A stretch of DNA of 64,000 nucleotides. It comes from Burkholderia lata (GTDB lineage: Bacteria; Pseudomonadota; Gammaproteobacteria; Burkholderiales; Burkholderiaceae). Under the pieces are notes generated by a model that saw nothing but the letters and a program-made list of their open reading frames with translations, searched no databases and had not been told where the DNA came from. The stretch lies in contig NZ_CABVQK010000005.1 in assembly GCF_902499335.1 (NCBI RefSeq), positions 1-64,000 of the forward strand, read 5' to 3'. The first letter of the stretch is position 1. Every line of letters begins with the position of its first letter. The position numbers were made by a program, and so were the translations under genes. Shown piece by piece: positions 1 through 9,189 of this stretch.

Positions 1-160
1 GGCATTCAATCACGTGGGTCAAAATTCGATGAAAATTTTCAGCTCTAGTGGGTCAGTTCTGTGCGGACATCAACACTATTGCGGCTCGCGTCGTCGCAAA
101 CGCGCACATGCCATAATTCGCCTGTTCCTGAACTACCGAACACATCGTGTCATCCGCGAA

Positions 161-580
161 ATGATTTTGATCAGATCACTTGCCGCCTACCTGTTGCTTG
201 CTGGATGTATTGCTACCGCGCACGCCGAAACGTATTCACCAGAAGTGTCGAGAAACATCGACAAGCTCCAGTCCAAATGTGCCCGCAAGTCCAGCGATCC
301 CAAGGCGCCAGCCTGCATCGAATACAAGGCCACGTTAGCCCGCACCATTCCATCTGCCGTCCAGGCACTGATGCATCAGGAAGAAGTGGTCGATGCCAAA
401 TGCCGGAACGGCCCGGCACCGAAATTATTGCCTAGCGGCCAATACGCTCCGGGCAGCGCCTGCGCAGAACGCGAACAGGTGATGAAGACCATTCACCAGC
501 ACGACTGGTGCTGGGGTCATACGGACATGGATAGCTACCTTCCGGGTTGGGTGATCTGTCATCCCGGTGAATGGCAGTAA
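161..580 (+). CDS. Small secreted Cys-rich protein of unknown function
   Basis: 139 aa if read from the ATG at 161; a longer frame opens at 14, but only the 161 start places a signal peptide at the N terminus. Residues 1-22 form a typical export signal ending AHA before ETYSP. Within it, LAGC (residues 13-16) also fits a lipobox, so the product could be a lipoprotein or a soluble periplasmic protein. The mature part has six cysteines spread along its length, which suggests disulfides in the periplasm. I do not recognise the family. GC content looks lower than in the following genes, and there is no clear Shine-Dalgarno sequence, so the start is uncertain. Confidence 0.55.
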   Translation: MILIRSLAAYLLLAGCIATAHAETYSPEVSRNIDKLQSKCARKSSDPKAPACIEYKATLARTIPSAVQALMHQEEVVDAKCRNGPAPKLLPSGQYAPGSACAEREQVMKTIHQHDWCWGHTDMDSYLPGWVICHPGEWQ

Positions 581-960
581 GGCCGCACCCATAGCAGGAC
601 AAGATTCCGCCAGGCTGCGAACGCGAATTGCCGCGGTTCAGATTCTGGCCTTCGCCGGCGATGCCCGCGCCCGCTGTTGCCGCAGCAAACAGTCGAACAG
701 GTTTCCCGGCAATCCGTCCAGTCGCCCGATCTGTCCTGGCCGCGCTAACCCTGGCCGCCGCCCCGGCACCACCAGCAGGCTCGTGTCCAGGTGGACCTTC
801 GTGAACTCGCGCTTTCAGCCTGACGGGGTGGTTCTGAAAATTGCGTCGACGGGCCGCTCGTGGCTGCAGATTCAACCCGTCGACGCAACACACTCGAGGC
901 TGTCAGCAGCCCCCGAGCCGCCAGCCATGTTCGATGGCCGGCGCGCCTCATCCCCACCAA
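581..960. other. Stretch without a convincing gene
   Basis: Overlapping open frames exist on both strands, but none has family similarity I recognise or a ribosome-binding site. One minus-strand frame (about 645-810) reads FTKVHLDTSLLVV and could be the relic of a gene. No repeat or terminator was seen. Confidence 0.3.
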
Positions 961-2406
961 TCAAGACGGGCGCTTTCCGCGGCCACCAGCAGGTTTGCCA
1001 GCCGGCTTGCGCGCTCCCGCAGCCGGCTTGCCGGCGGATTTTCCGCGCGGCTTCTGCACACTGAACGGACTACCACTGGACAAGCTCTTGCCCTGACCCG
1101 CAGCCCCGGCGCGCGGTGCCGCGGGCTTGCGCTTGTTCTCGCCATTTTGCGGACGCGGCTTTTTGCCCGGCGCAGGCATCGCACCGGCCACGGCTTGCGG
1201 CACTTTGGGTTTCTTCGGCTTTTTGGGCTTCTTGATGATCTGGCCCGTCGCGCTGGTTTCCGGCACACGGTGTTCGGCCTCGAAACCCGGCTCCTCTTCG
1301 CGCCGAAGCGTTTGCTTGATCAGCGCTTCGATCGCGGCCAGCTGCGGCGCTTCGTCGGCACACACCAGGGACACCGCCACACCGCTGGCGCCCGCGCGGC
1401 CGGTACGGCCGATACGGTGCACATAGTCTTGCGCCACGATCGGCAGATCCACGTTGATGACCAGCGGCAGATCGTCGATATCCAGCCCGCGCGCCGCCAC
1501 GTCGGTCGCCACCAGCATCTGTACTTCACGCGACTTGAAGCGCTCCAGCGCACGCAGACGCGCGGGTTGCGGCTTGTCGCCGTGGATGGTATCGACCGCA
1601 TAGCCCGCTTCGTCCAGCATGGCCGCCAGGTAATCCACGCCAATGCGCGTCTTGACGAACACCAGCGCATGCTCCCACTTGTTCTCGGCCACGAGGTGCA
1701 TGAAAAGGTCGGGCTTGTTCCGCTTGTCGACCGTCACCACCCACTGCTTGATCTTGCTGGCCGTGGCATTGGGCGGACTGACGCTGATATTGACCGGCTC
1801 GCGCAGAATGCCCGCCGCCATCGCGCGGATATCGTCGGTAAACGTGGCGGAAAACAGCAATGTCTGGCGCTGGGTAGGCAGCGCGGCAAAGACGGCGTTG
1901 AGTTCGCGCGCAAAGCCGAGATCCAGCATGCGGTCGGCTTCGTCCAGCACCAGCGTTTGTACCTGATCGAACTGCACCGCGTTCTGGCGATTGAGATCCA
2001 GCAAACGGCCCGGCGTGGCCACGAGCACATCCACGCCCTTGCGCAGCTTCATCATCTGCGGGTTGATACTCACGCCGCCGTAAGCAGCCAGAAATCGCAG
2101 GTCGAGGCCCTTGCCGTAAGCGACGAAACTCTGCAGCACCTGTTCAGCCAGTTCGCGCGTAGGCACCAGCACCAGAACGCGCGCGCGGTTGCTGGACACC
2201 GCCGGGCCGTGCTGCACCAGCCGCTGCAACAGCGGCAGCGCAAAACCCGCCGTCTTGCCCGTGCCGGTCTGGGCGCCCGCCATCACGTCCTTGCCTCCAA
2301 GCACGGCAGGAATCGCCTTGGTCTGCACCGGCGTGGGGGTCTGATAATTGAGTTCCTGCAGATTACGCAGCAAGGGTTCGATCAGGCCGAGCGAGGCAAA
2401 AGACAT
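961..2406 (-). CDS. rhlE: ATP-dependent RNA helicase RhlE (DEAD-box)
   Basis: 481 aa from the ATG at 2406; the frame extends further upstream, but MSFASLGL is the usual RhlE N terminus. It unwinds RNA duplexes in the cytosol during ribosome maturation and RNA turnover. Visible motifs in order: Q motif (TPTPVQ, about 23-28), Walker A AQTGTGKT (45-52), PTREL (82-86), DEAD (155-158), SAT (186-188), ATDVAARGLDI (about 300-310) and HRIGRTGR (330-337). From about residue 395 the protein becomes a basic Lys/Ala/Pro-rich tail, typical of RhlE and likely an RNA-binding extension. It appears monocistronic and divergent from the binding-protein gene at 2779. Confidence 0.95.
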   Translation of the reverse strand: MSFASLGLIEPLLRNLQELNYQTPTPVQTKAIPAVLGGKDVMAGAQTGTGKTAGFALPLLQRLVQHGPAVSSNRARVLVLVPTRELAEQVLQSFVAYGKGLDLRFLAAYGGVSINPQMMKLRKGVDVLVATPGRLLDLNRQNAVQFDQVQTLVLDEADRMLDLGFARELNAVFAALPTQRQTLLFSATFTDDIRAMAAGILREPVNISVSPPNATASKIKQWVVTVDKRNKPDLFMHLVAENKWEHALVFVKTRIGVDYLAAMLDEAGYAVDTIHGDKPQPARLRALERFKSREVQMLVATDVAARGLDIDDLPLVINVDLPIVAQDYVHRIGRTGRAGASGVAVSLVCADEAPQLAAIEALIKQTLRREEEPGFEAEHRVPETSATGQIIKKPKKPKKPKVPQAVAGAMPAPGKKPRPQNGENKRKPAAPRAGAAGQGKSLSSGSPFSVQKPRGKSAGKPAAGARKPAGKPAGGRGKRPS

Positions 2407-2778
2407 GGACGTATTCCGGGCTAAAACCGCAATTCTAGCGGTTGCCGGGCGGATCAAGGCCCGCCGCTCCCGGCTGGACGCTGCCGGCGAGGAACGACGA
2501 CACGGCCAACCGGTAGCCGCCGTTGGTGCGAAGCAGGCAAATCAAACCCCTGTCCCCGCATCAAATCGCGTCTCGCAGCCCCTTTGCCCGTCTATAAGTG
2601 TTCGGGCCACGAGATGAGGTGAAGGCACATATATCGCGTCTCCCGGTTGACGACGAAGGCAGGCTTGCGCCGCTCGACGCCGCTCCATGACAAAAGCCAG
2701 GTGATAAGCTCGATGCCAACACACCGTCGCGCATCGACGCGCCCCGAACCCCGACCCTACGACCGCAACGAGCCTGCC
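2407..2778. other. Divergent intergenic region, rhlE / binding protein
   Basis: This region must hold the promoters for both flanking genes. The in-frame extension of the binding-protein ORF from 2647 is not supported by a ribosome-binding site. No palindrome or repeat stood out. Confidence 0.3.
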
Positions 2779-3507
2779 ATGCCCCTCGCCCCCTCCGTCC
2801 TCTCCGCGTTCACGCCGACCGGCAAGCTGCGCGCGTCGATCAATCTCGGCAACCCGATCCTTGCGAACCGCGACCCAGCGACCGGCGAACCGTTCGGCGT
2901 GTCGATCGATCTCGCACGCGCGTTCGCCGAACGCCTGTCGGCCGAGCTGGAGCTCGTCGTATTCGACGCCGCCGGTAAATCGGTGCAGGCATTGACCGAC
3001 GAGCGTGCCGATTTCGGCTTCTTCGCGGTGGATCCGCTGCGCGGCGAAACGGTCGCGTTCACGGCACCGTACGTGCTGATCGAGGGGTTCTATCTGGTAC
3101 GCGACGCGTCGCCGATCCGCACGAACGCGGACGTCGACCAGCCCGACAACCGCGTGACCGTCGGCAAAGGCAGCGCGTACGACCTGTTCCTCACGCGCGA
3201 ACTGAAGGCCGCGCAGATCGTGCGTGCGCCGACGTCGCAAACCGTCGTGCAGACCTTCATCGAACAGCAACTGGAAGTGGCGGCGGGCGTGAAGCAGCAG
3301 CTCGAGGCCGACGCTGCGAAAACGCCCGGCCTGCGCCTGCTCGACGAGCGGTTCATGGTGATCCGGCAGGCCATGGGTGTGCCGAAGAGCCGCGGCGAAG
3401 CGGCCGCGGCGGCGCTGAATGCGTTCGTCGACGAAATGAAGGCGTCGGGCTTCGTCGCGGATTCGTTGCGGCGGCATGGGATCACCGGCGCATCCGTCGC
3501 GCCGTAA
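2779..3507 (+). CDS. Family 3 extracellular solute-binding protein-like, no signal peptide
   Basis: 242 aa from the ATG at 2779. It looks like a bacterial periplasmic binding protein of the amino-acid ABC transporter type (SBP_bac_3): GKLRASINLGNP near the start, an acidic DERADFGFF segment after the first lobe, FTAPYVLIEG, and a second lobe with TVGKGSAYDLFL. Unlike transporter components it has no recognisable signal peptide from this start, and no permease or ATPase gene is adjacent. It may be a cytosolic or solitary binding protein, or a signal may have been lost. The longer frame from 2647 also lacks a hydrophobic leader. Convergent with the LysR gene at 3559. Confidence 0.75.
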   Translation: MPLAPSVLSAFTPTGKLRASINLGNPILANRDPATGEPFGVSIDLARAFAERLSAELELVVFDAAGKSVQALTDERADFGFFAVDPLRGETVAFTAPYVLIEGFYLVRDASPIRTNADVDQPDNRVTVGKGSAYDLFLTRELKAAQIVRAPTSQTVVQTFIEQQLEVAAGVKQQLEADAAKTPGLRLLDERFMVIRQAMGVPKSRGEAAAAALNAFVDEMKASGFVADSLRRHGITGASVAP

Positions 3508-3558
3508 GCGTGATTGCATGGGGCGTGACGCAGCGATCCAGGACTGCGATCGCCCCGC

Positions 3559-4512
3559 TTACCGGCCGCCCGGCTTCACACGGCCGCCTCGGGTGCGGGA
3601 AGCCACGATCGCTTCCCGCTTTTCCACCAGAAAATCGATCAGCGCCCTGATCTTCATCGGCATTTGCGCACGAGTCGGCGCGTACACGTAAAAGCCGGCG
3701 AACGGTTTGCACCACGGCTGCAACACCCGCACCAGCGCGCCGGAATCCAGATGCGGCTGCACAGCGATGTCGATGTGCTGGATCAGCCCGACGCCCTGCA
3801 ATGCCGCGCGGATCATCCCGTCGTCGTCATTGGTGGTGATGCTGCCAAGCGGCTCCACCGTGAAGCCGTGCCCCGACGCGTCCGGCGACGCAAACTCCCA
3901 CGGATGGATGGCCCCGCTGACCTGCCGGAATCGCAGGCAATTGTGCCGGGTCAGATCGGCCGGCGTCTCCGGCTTGCCGTGGCGCTTGAAGTAGGCCGGC
4001 GTGCCGACGACCGCCATTTCCAGCGACGGCGTAATCGGCACGGCCACCATGTGCGGCGCGAGGCTCTCGCCGATCCGGATGCCGACATCGCACCCGTCGG
4101 CCACGATGTTGGCCAGGCCGTCGTCCATCACCAATTCCAGGCCGAGCCCCGGAAAGCGGGTGCTGAACTCCTCCAGGTGCGGCTCGATCAGCGTCTTGGC
4201 GGCGACGCGCGACGTGTTCATGCGAATCAGCCCGGTCGGCTCGTCGCGCGCCTCGTGCAACGCGTCGACGGTCCGCTCGACGGCGACCAGCGCCGGATAC
4301 CACACGTCGTAGAGCCGCTGCCCTTCCTCGGTCAGCGACATGTCGCGGGTCGTCCGGTACAGCAGCTTGACGTTCAGCCGGCGCTCGAGCGCCTTCACGT
4401 TCTGGGAAAGGTTCGCGCGAGAAACGCCCATCTCGGCGGCCGCCTTCGTGAAGCTCCGGTGATGAGCGACGTGGGCAAACCATGCGAGCGACGGAAGCAA
4501 TGAAGGGTCCAT
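3559..4512 (-). CDS. LysR-family transcriptional regulator
   Basis: 317 aa. The N-terminal winged helix-turn-helix contains SFTKAAAEMGVSRANLSQNVKALE (about residues 20-43), followed by the usual linker and a LysR substrate-binding domain. It is divergent from the alpha/beta hydrolase at 4665 with about 150 bases between the two starts, the classical arrangement for a LysR protein controlling its neighbour in response to a pathway metabolite. The intergenic segment contains TATATT at 4586-4591, which could be the -10 element of the hydrolase promoter. The ligand is unknown. Confidence 0.9.
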   Translation of the reverse strand: MDPSLLPSLAWFAHVAHHRSFTKAAAEMGVSRANLSQNVKALERRLNVKLLYRTTRDMSLTEEGQRLYDVWYPALVAVERTVDALHEARDEPTGLIRMNTSRVAAKTLIEPHLEEFSTRFPGLGLELVMDDGLANIVADGCDVGIRIGESLAPHMVAVPITPSLEMAVVGTPAYFKRHGKPETPADLTRHNCLRFRQVSGAIHPWEFASPDASGHGFTVEPLGSITTNDDDGMIRAALQGVGLIQHIDIAVQPHLDSGALVRVLQPWCKPFAGFYVYAPTRAQMPMKIRALIDFLVEKREAIVASRTRGGRVKPGGR

Positions 4513-4664
4513 GCCGATGTCATTGTCAATTTCAAAATACCACTGTAGTCCGGATTGCGATCTTTCGTAACGCCAATCGGCTCTCTATATTCGAGTCATT
4601 GCCCCGGTTGCCAAAGCGTCACCCGGCCCGGCGAACCTCGAACTGCCCCCTGATAGGAGCTGTC

Positions 4665-5585
4665 ATGAAAAGTGTGAAGATCAAGAATCTGTACTGGGAC
4701 ATTGCCGCCAACGTCTACTTCCCGCCGAATTTCGATGAGGGCAAGCAGTACCCCGCCATCATCAGCGCGCATCCGATCGGCAGCTGCAAGGAGCAAACGT
4801 CCGGGAACGTATACGGCGAGGCGCTGGCGAAGGAAGGCTTCGTGGTCGTCGCATTCGACGCCAGCTTCCAGGGCGACAGCGGCGGCGAGCCGCGCTACAT
4901 CGAAGATCCGACGGTGCGGGTCGAGGATTTCCGCGTCGTCTGCGACTACCTCGTGACGCTGCCGTACGTCGACGAAGCGCGCATCGGCGTGCTGGGTATC
5001 TGCGGCGGCGGCGGCTACTCGATCAATGCGGCGATGACCGAGCGTCGCATCAAGGCGGTGGCCACCGTGACGGGCGCCAACTACGGCCGCCTGATGCGCG
5101 AAGGGTTCAGCAACTACAACCCCATTGCCGCGCTCGAGGCCATGGCGAAGCAACGGACCGCGGAAGCGCGCGGCGCGGCGCTGCGCGTGGACGACCTGCT
5201 GCCGCCGTCGCCCGAAGCGGCCAGGGAAGCCGGCATCACGGAAGTCGACGTGTACGGCGCGACCGAGTACTACCGCTCGGATCGCGGCCGCGCGCCGAAC
5301 GGCGTCAACCGCTCGCTGTTCTCGCACCAGGCCGTCGCCGTGGGCTGGGACGCGTTCCATCTGTGTGAAACGCTGCTCACCCAGCCGCTGATGGTGGTGG
5401 TGGGTGATCAGGTCGGTGCGTTCGGCGCTTATCGCGACGGTTGCGAAATCATCGGCCGCGCGGCATCGAAGCAGAAGGAACTGGTGGTGATCGAAGGCTG
5501 GTCGCACTACGACCTGTATGACAAGCCGGAGCCGGTCGGCAAGGCGCTCGCCAAGCTGATCCCCTTCTACAAGGAAAACCTGTAA
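4665..5585 (+). CDS. Alpha/beta hydrolase, dienelactone-hydrolase-like (Cys nucleophile)
   Basis: 306 aa from the ATG at 4665, preceded by TAGGAG; an upstream in-frame extension would overlap the LysR gene and is rejected. The nucleophile elbow reads G-I-C-G-G, placing a cysteine (C113) where most hydrolases carry serine, as in dienelactone hydrolase. The His is probably in [10 protein letters not shown] near the C terminus. It clearly resembles the protein encoded at 24432 (same AFDAS-QG, G-I-C, and C-terminal LYD blocks), so the window holds two paralogs. The substrate is unknown; a cytosolic ester or lactone is likely. It is followed by the NAD(P)H-binding gene 88 bases downstream. Confidence 0.85.
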   Translation: MKSVKIKNLYWDIAANVYFPPNFDEGKQYPAIISAHPIGSCKEQTSGNVYGEALAKEGFVVVAFDASFQGDSGGEPRYIEDPTVRVEDFRVVCDYLVTLPYVDEARIGVLGICGGGGYSINAAMTERRIKAVATVTGANYGRLMREGFSNYNPIAALEAMAKQRTAEARGAALRVDDLLPPSPEAAREAGITEVDVYGATEYYRSDRGRAPNGVNRSLFSHQAVAVGWDAFHLCETLLTQPLMVVVGDQVGAFGAYRDGCEIIGRAASKQKELVVIEGWSHYDLYDKPEPVGKALAKLIPFYKENL

Positions 5586-5673
5586 TCCCCGTTGCGGGGA
5601 CCGCACCGGCCATCTCTTGCGCCGAGGAGCCCGTCCCGGGTTTCTCATTTTTTCGGAATCCAGAACAAACATC

Positions 5674-6309
5674 ATGACCAACGTATTGATCCTCGGCGCC
5701 AGCGGGCAGATTGCCCGCTGGGTAGTGCAGATGCTGGGCGAGCACCAGGACGTCAGACAAACTCTGCTCGTGCGCAATCCTGCGAAGCTGGCCGGCAACG
5801 AACCCGCCAACGCGAGCGTGGTGATCGGCGACGTCCTGGACAAGAGACTCCTGCCCCGGATCATGGACGGGCAGGACATCGTCTATGCCAACCTGGCCGG
5901 AGACGTCGACGTGCAGACCGAACATGTGCTTGCCGCGATGAAGGCCGCGAACGTCAAGCGGCTGATCTTCGTCAATTCCCTCGGCATTTACGACGAGGTG
6001 CCCGGCAAGTTCGGCGACTGGAACCGCCGGGAAATCGGCCAGTACCTGCCGCCGTATCGCCGGTCCGCCGACCTGATCGAGGCATCCGATGCCGACTACA
6101 CCATCCTTCGCGCCGCGTGGCTCCAGGACAAGGACGAGGTCAGCTACGAGATCACCGGTCGCGACGCGCCGTTCAAGGGCACCGAGGTTTCGCGCAAAAG
6201 CGTCGCCGCGCTGGTCACCGAGCTGGTCGCACATCCGGACAGGCTTGTTGACGCCAACGTCGGCGTCAACAAGCCGGGGACCGACGGCGATCGACCGGCT
6301 TTCGGCTGA
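5674..6309 (+). CDS. NAD(P)H-binding atypical SDR
   Basis: 211 aa from the ATG at 5674. The dinucleotide-binding loop is at the very N terminus ([11 protein letters not shown], residues 5-15), followed by LLVRNPAKL and VVIGDVLD, as in the NmrA/YwnB group of atypical SDRs. [12 protein letters not shown] holds the strand where a catalytic Ser/Tyr would lie, but no classical YxxxK is evident, which is normal for this group. It is probably co-transcribed with the hydrolase upstream and could be a small reductase or redox sensor. Convergent with the LysR gene at 6363. Confidence 0.8.
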   Translation: MTNVLILGASGQIARWVVQMLGEHQDVRQTLLVRNPAKLAGNEPANASVVIGDVLDKRLLPRIMDGQDIVYANLAGDVDVQTEHVLAAMKAANVKRLIFVNSLGIYDEVPGKFGDWNRREIGQYLPPYRRSADLIEASDADYTILRAAWLQDKDEVSYEITGRDAPFKGTEVSRKSVAALVTELVAHPDRLVDANVGVNKPGTDGDRPAFG

Positions 6310-6362
6310 CGTTCCCGGGCAGTCATGCCGGGCGTCGGCAGGCCTGGCGCCCGATTCACCCG

Positions 6363-7280
6363 TCAGTCGCGCGGCCGGTCGAGCAGTTGCTTGACCAGCG
6401 CGCGCACGATCGGATTCTGTTCGCGACCGCGCGCCGTCGCGATATGAATGCGTCGCACCGCCCACGGTTCGGCCAGCTCCACCACGGCCACCCGGCTGAA
6501 CAGCTCATGACTGACCAGGCATTCCGGCTGAATCGTCACACCCAGCCCGGCCTCGACGAGACTGACCGCGACGCCCGCACTCCGGACGCCGTAGCGTGGC
6601 TTGAATTCCTCCCCCAGACGCCGCGCGGCCGCACGCATCACGCCGACCATCGCCGTGACGGCAATGACGTTCTCCGGTAGAAGATCCTTGAAGGTCACGC
6701 TCGCGCGTCCGCTCAGGTGATGCTCTTTCGGGACGACTGCGATCAGCCGGTCCTCGCGGTACGGCGTGATGTCGACGCCGCCCAGGTCGATCTCGTGGGC
6801 GGCGGCAAATACGCCTACATCGGCTTCGCCGCGGGCCACCGCGTGCACGATCTCCGCGTTCTCCAGCTCCTGGACCACGAGATCCACGCGCGGATACTCG
6901 CGGCTGAACTCGCCGACTTCACGCGCGATGAACGGCACGATGATCGACCGTGCCGACGCGACGGTCAGCTCGCCCTGCATGCCCTCGGTAAAGGAAGCGA
7001 TCTCGGATCGCATGTCGTCCAGATCGTCGAACATCTTGCGGATATAGCGCAGCAGGACTTCGCCCGCCGGGCTCGGCGACACGCCTTTCGGGCCGCGTTC
7101 GAGCAGCTTGACGCCGGCGATGTCCTCGAGATCCTGGATGCGCTTGGTCGCCGTTGACGCAGCGATATTCTCGCGGATCGCGGCCAGGCCGATCTGCTGC
7201 TCTTCAACCGCAGACACGAACAGTTTCAGCGTGAACAGATCGACCTGCCGAATCAGGTGCAATCGGTTGAATGTACTCAT
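6363..7280 (-). CDS. LysR-family transcriptional regulator, paralog of the one at 9190
   Basis: 305 aa from the ATG at 7280, which has a good GAGGAGAC Shine-Dalgarno; the upstream extension to 7511 is rejected. The DNA-binding domain (VDLFTLKLFVSAVEEQQ, then ATKRIQDLEDIAGVKLLERG) and the effector domain align along their whole length with the 305-aa LysR encoded at 9190-10107. The gene lies downstream of, and on the same strand as, the MFS transporter at 7498, and may control it. The unusual HTH (few AAxxLxxxQPAxS residues) is shared by both paralogs. Confidence 0.9.
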   Translation of the reverse strand: MSTFNRLHLIRQVDLFTLKLFVSAVEEQQIGLAAIRENIAASTATKRIQDLEDIAGVKLLERGPKGVSPSPAGEVLLRYIRKMFDDLDDMRSEIASFTEGMQGELTVASARSIIVPFIAREVGEFSREYPRVDLVVQELENAEIVHAVARGEADVGVFAAAHEIDLGGVDITPYREDRLIAVVPKEHHLSGRASVTFKDLLPENVIAVTAMVGVMRAAARRLGEEFKPRYGVRSAGVAVSLVEAGLGVTIQPECLVSHELFSRVAVVELAEPWAVRRIHIATARGREQNPIVRALVKQLLDRPRD

Positions 7281-7497
7281 GTCTCCTCGCATGCACTTGT
7301 TCATGACGTTGTCGGGCGTCATGCCGCACGGTGCGCGGGTTCGTGCCCGCTCATCCCGCCATGGCAACGCGTCGAGCCAGTCCATGCCTGCTGCGGCAGC
7401 GATGCCGTGTTTCACCGGCGTGCGATGCCGCCCTCCGCGATCGTACACCTGTGCCCTGCCGCATGTTGTGCGAACGCACGATCTCGCCGACGGTACG

Positions 7498-8811
7498 TCA
7501 CGCCTTCGCATACGACGCGTCGATGCGTGCCGCTTTAGGAATCCGCGTCACCACGATCGCGGCAATGACGGACGGTATCGCGAACACGTAGAAATTCCAT
7601 TGATGCCCGAGGGTCGACCCGACGACCCATCCGCCGATCATCGGCCCCAGCACCGAGCCGATTCGCCCCAGACCCTGCGCCGTCCCGATGGCCGAGCCGC
7701 GACACGAAGCCGGGAAATACGCGGCGATGAAGCCGTACCCGAGCGTCGTCGATCCGATCGAACCGAGGCCCGCGCCGAACACCGCCAGCATCAGCCACGC
7801 GTAGCCGGGCTTCTGGCTCATGACCAGCAGCGAAAGCGCGCACACGAGAAAAAGTGAAATGAGGATTTTCCGGGCGCCCACGCGATCGGCAAGCCACGCC
7901 CCGATCAGGTTGCCGGCAACGGCACCGAACTGCATGACCAGCAGAAAGTGCAGCGACGATCCCAGCGGATAGCCGGCCTTGCGCATCAGCGTGGGCAGCC
8001 ACACGTTCATTCCGTAGACGACGATCTGCCCGCAAAAGAACAGAACCGCAAACAGCAGCACCTTCGATCGCCAGTCGGCCGACATCGCGAGCCTGAAGCC
8101 GCGCGCATGGACCGACGCCGCATGGAGCTGCCGCTGGTGCGCGTGATCGGCCAGCACGCGATCGAGATCGATCGAATAACGGACCGCCAATTCGCGTGCC
8201 TCGTCCATCCGGTTGCGTTCGACGAGAAAACTGACCGATTCCGGCAGGAAGAAAACCATGACGGGCAGCATGAACACGTACAGCGCACCGGCGCCGTAGA
8301 GCACTCGCCAGCCATGGCTCTGCAGCAATGCGATGGCCAGCAGTGCACAGACCACGCCGCCTACCGCATAACCCGTGAGGGCAAGCGCGTTGTAGAGCTG
8401 CCGGCGATTTCTCGGCGCGTACTCGATCGTCAGCGCCACTGACGACGGCACCACGCTTCCGAGCCCGACGCCCGTGAGGAAACGGGCGATACCGAGTTGC
8501 GTCGGCGAATGGGCCAGTGCGCAAAGCAGCGAGCCGACGGAGAACCACAGCACGCCGGCCATGATCAGGTTGCGCCGGCCGATCCGGTCCGACAGCGATC
8601 CGGCACCGAACAGGCCCAGCATCAGGCCGGCCAGTGTCCAGCTTCCGATCATGCCGGCACCGCTTGCACTCAAGCCCCATCCGGGCTCTGCGAATAGCGC
8701 CGATACCGTTGCGCCGTACACGATGAGGTCGTAGCCGTCGACGGCAATCGTCATGAAACACAGTAGTACTACGAACAGGCTGCTGCGAGAGGGAATGGAT
8801 GAATCGTTCAC
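7498..8811 (-). CDS. MFS transporter, aromatic acid:H+ symporter type
   Basis: 437 aa with about twelve hydrophobic segments. TM1 carries DGYD (residues 25-28), the hallmark of the AAHS family (PcaK, BenK, MhpT), and the loop after TM2 carries GSLSDRIGRRN, matching the MFS motif. AGGAGACGACG just before the ATG gives a clear start. It likely imports an aromatic or related organic acid across the inner membrane for the CoA-dependent enzymes nearby; the substrate cannot be read from sequence. It is flanked on the same strand by two paralogous LysR genes. Confidence 0.9.
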   Translation of the reverse strand: MNDSSIPSRSSLFVVLLCFMTIAVDGYDLIVYGATVSALFAEPGWGLSASGAGMIGSWTLAGLMLGLFGAGSLSDRIGRRNLIMAGVLWFSVGSLLCALAHSPTQLGIARFLTGVGLGSVVPSSVALTIEYAPRNRRQLYNALALTGYAVGGVVCALLAIALLQSHGWRVLYGAGALYVFMLPVMVFFLPESVSFLVERNRMDEARELAVRYSIDLDRVLADHAHQRQLHAASVHARGFRLAMSADWRSKVLLFAVLFFCGQIVVYGMNVWLPTLMRKAGYPLGSSLHFLLVMQFGAVAGNLIGAWLADRVGARKILISLFLVCALSLLVMSQKPGYAWLMLAVFGAGLGSIGSTTLGYGFIAAYFPASCRGSAIGTAQGLGRIGSVLGPMIGGWVVGSTLGHQWNFYVFAIPSVIAAIVVTRIPKAARIDASYAKA

Positions 8812-9189
8812 GTCGTCTCCTGGTTACTCGTGATCGCCCGTTGTCGAGCGGGCTTTTTTTATGTTCTCGCCCACTATAGGGAGGCGAAATTTTTCGACCA
8901 AGTGCCGGATTTCGAAACGACGTTTGACCAAATTCGAATCGCGCTTCGTGAGATAGAAACCCCCATTTTTACGAGGAAGGGAATGTGTTCGACGCACGTC
9001 GCCAAGCGCGCATTCGACCTTCGTTACTCGGGGGGTTCAGCGAGATTCGTCGTGCGGGAAGTCATGGCGGCACGGCCTCGACGAAGCGGCCGTATCGGGG
9101 GCGAACACATCGTTCGGCGAGATGGCGAAGACGCGACGTACGCGCCGCCCCGACCGAATGTCGAAGCCGCTGCGTCAGTGAGCGCGTTG
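8812..9189. other. Upstream region of the MFS gene
   Basis: Holds the probable promoter of the transporter on the minus strand and the hairpin at 8836-8860. It is relatively A+T-rich between 8880 and 8970, as expected for a LysR-controlled promoter. No gene was recognised. Confidence 0.35.
8836..8860 (+). terminator. Hairpin plus T-run (orphan terminator-like)
   Basis: GCCCG (8836-8840) pairs with CGGGC (8849-8853), followed by seven T (8854-8860) on the plus strand. No plus-strand gene ends here. On the minus strand it lies in the 5' leader of the transporter, about 25 bases before its start, so it may instead be a leader hairpin. Confidence 0.4.

Noticed and set aside
841-2424. 527-aa plus-strand frame over rhlE
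   Set aside because: Antisense shadow of the helicase; no family features.
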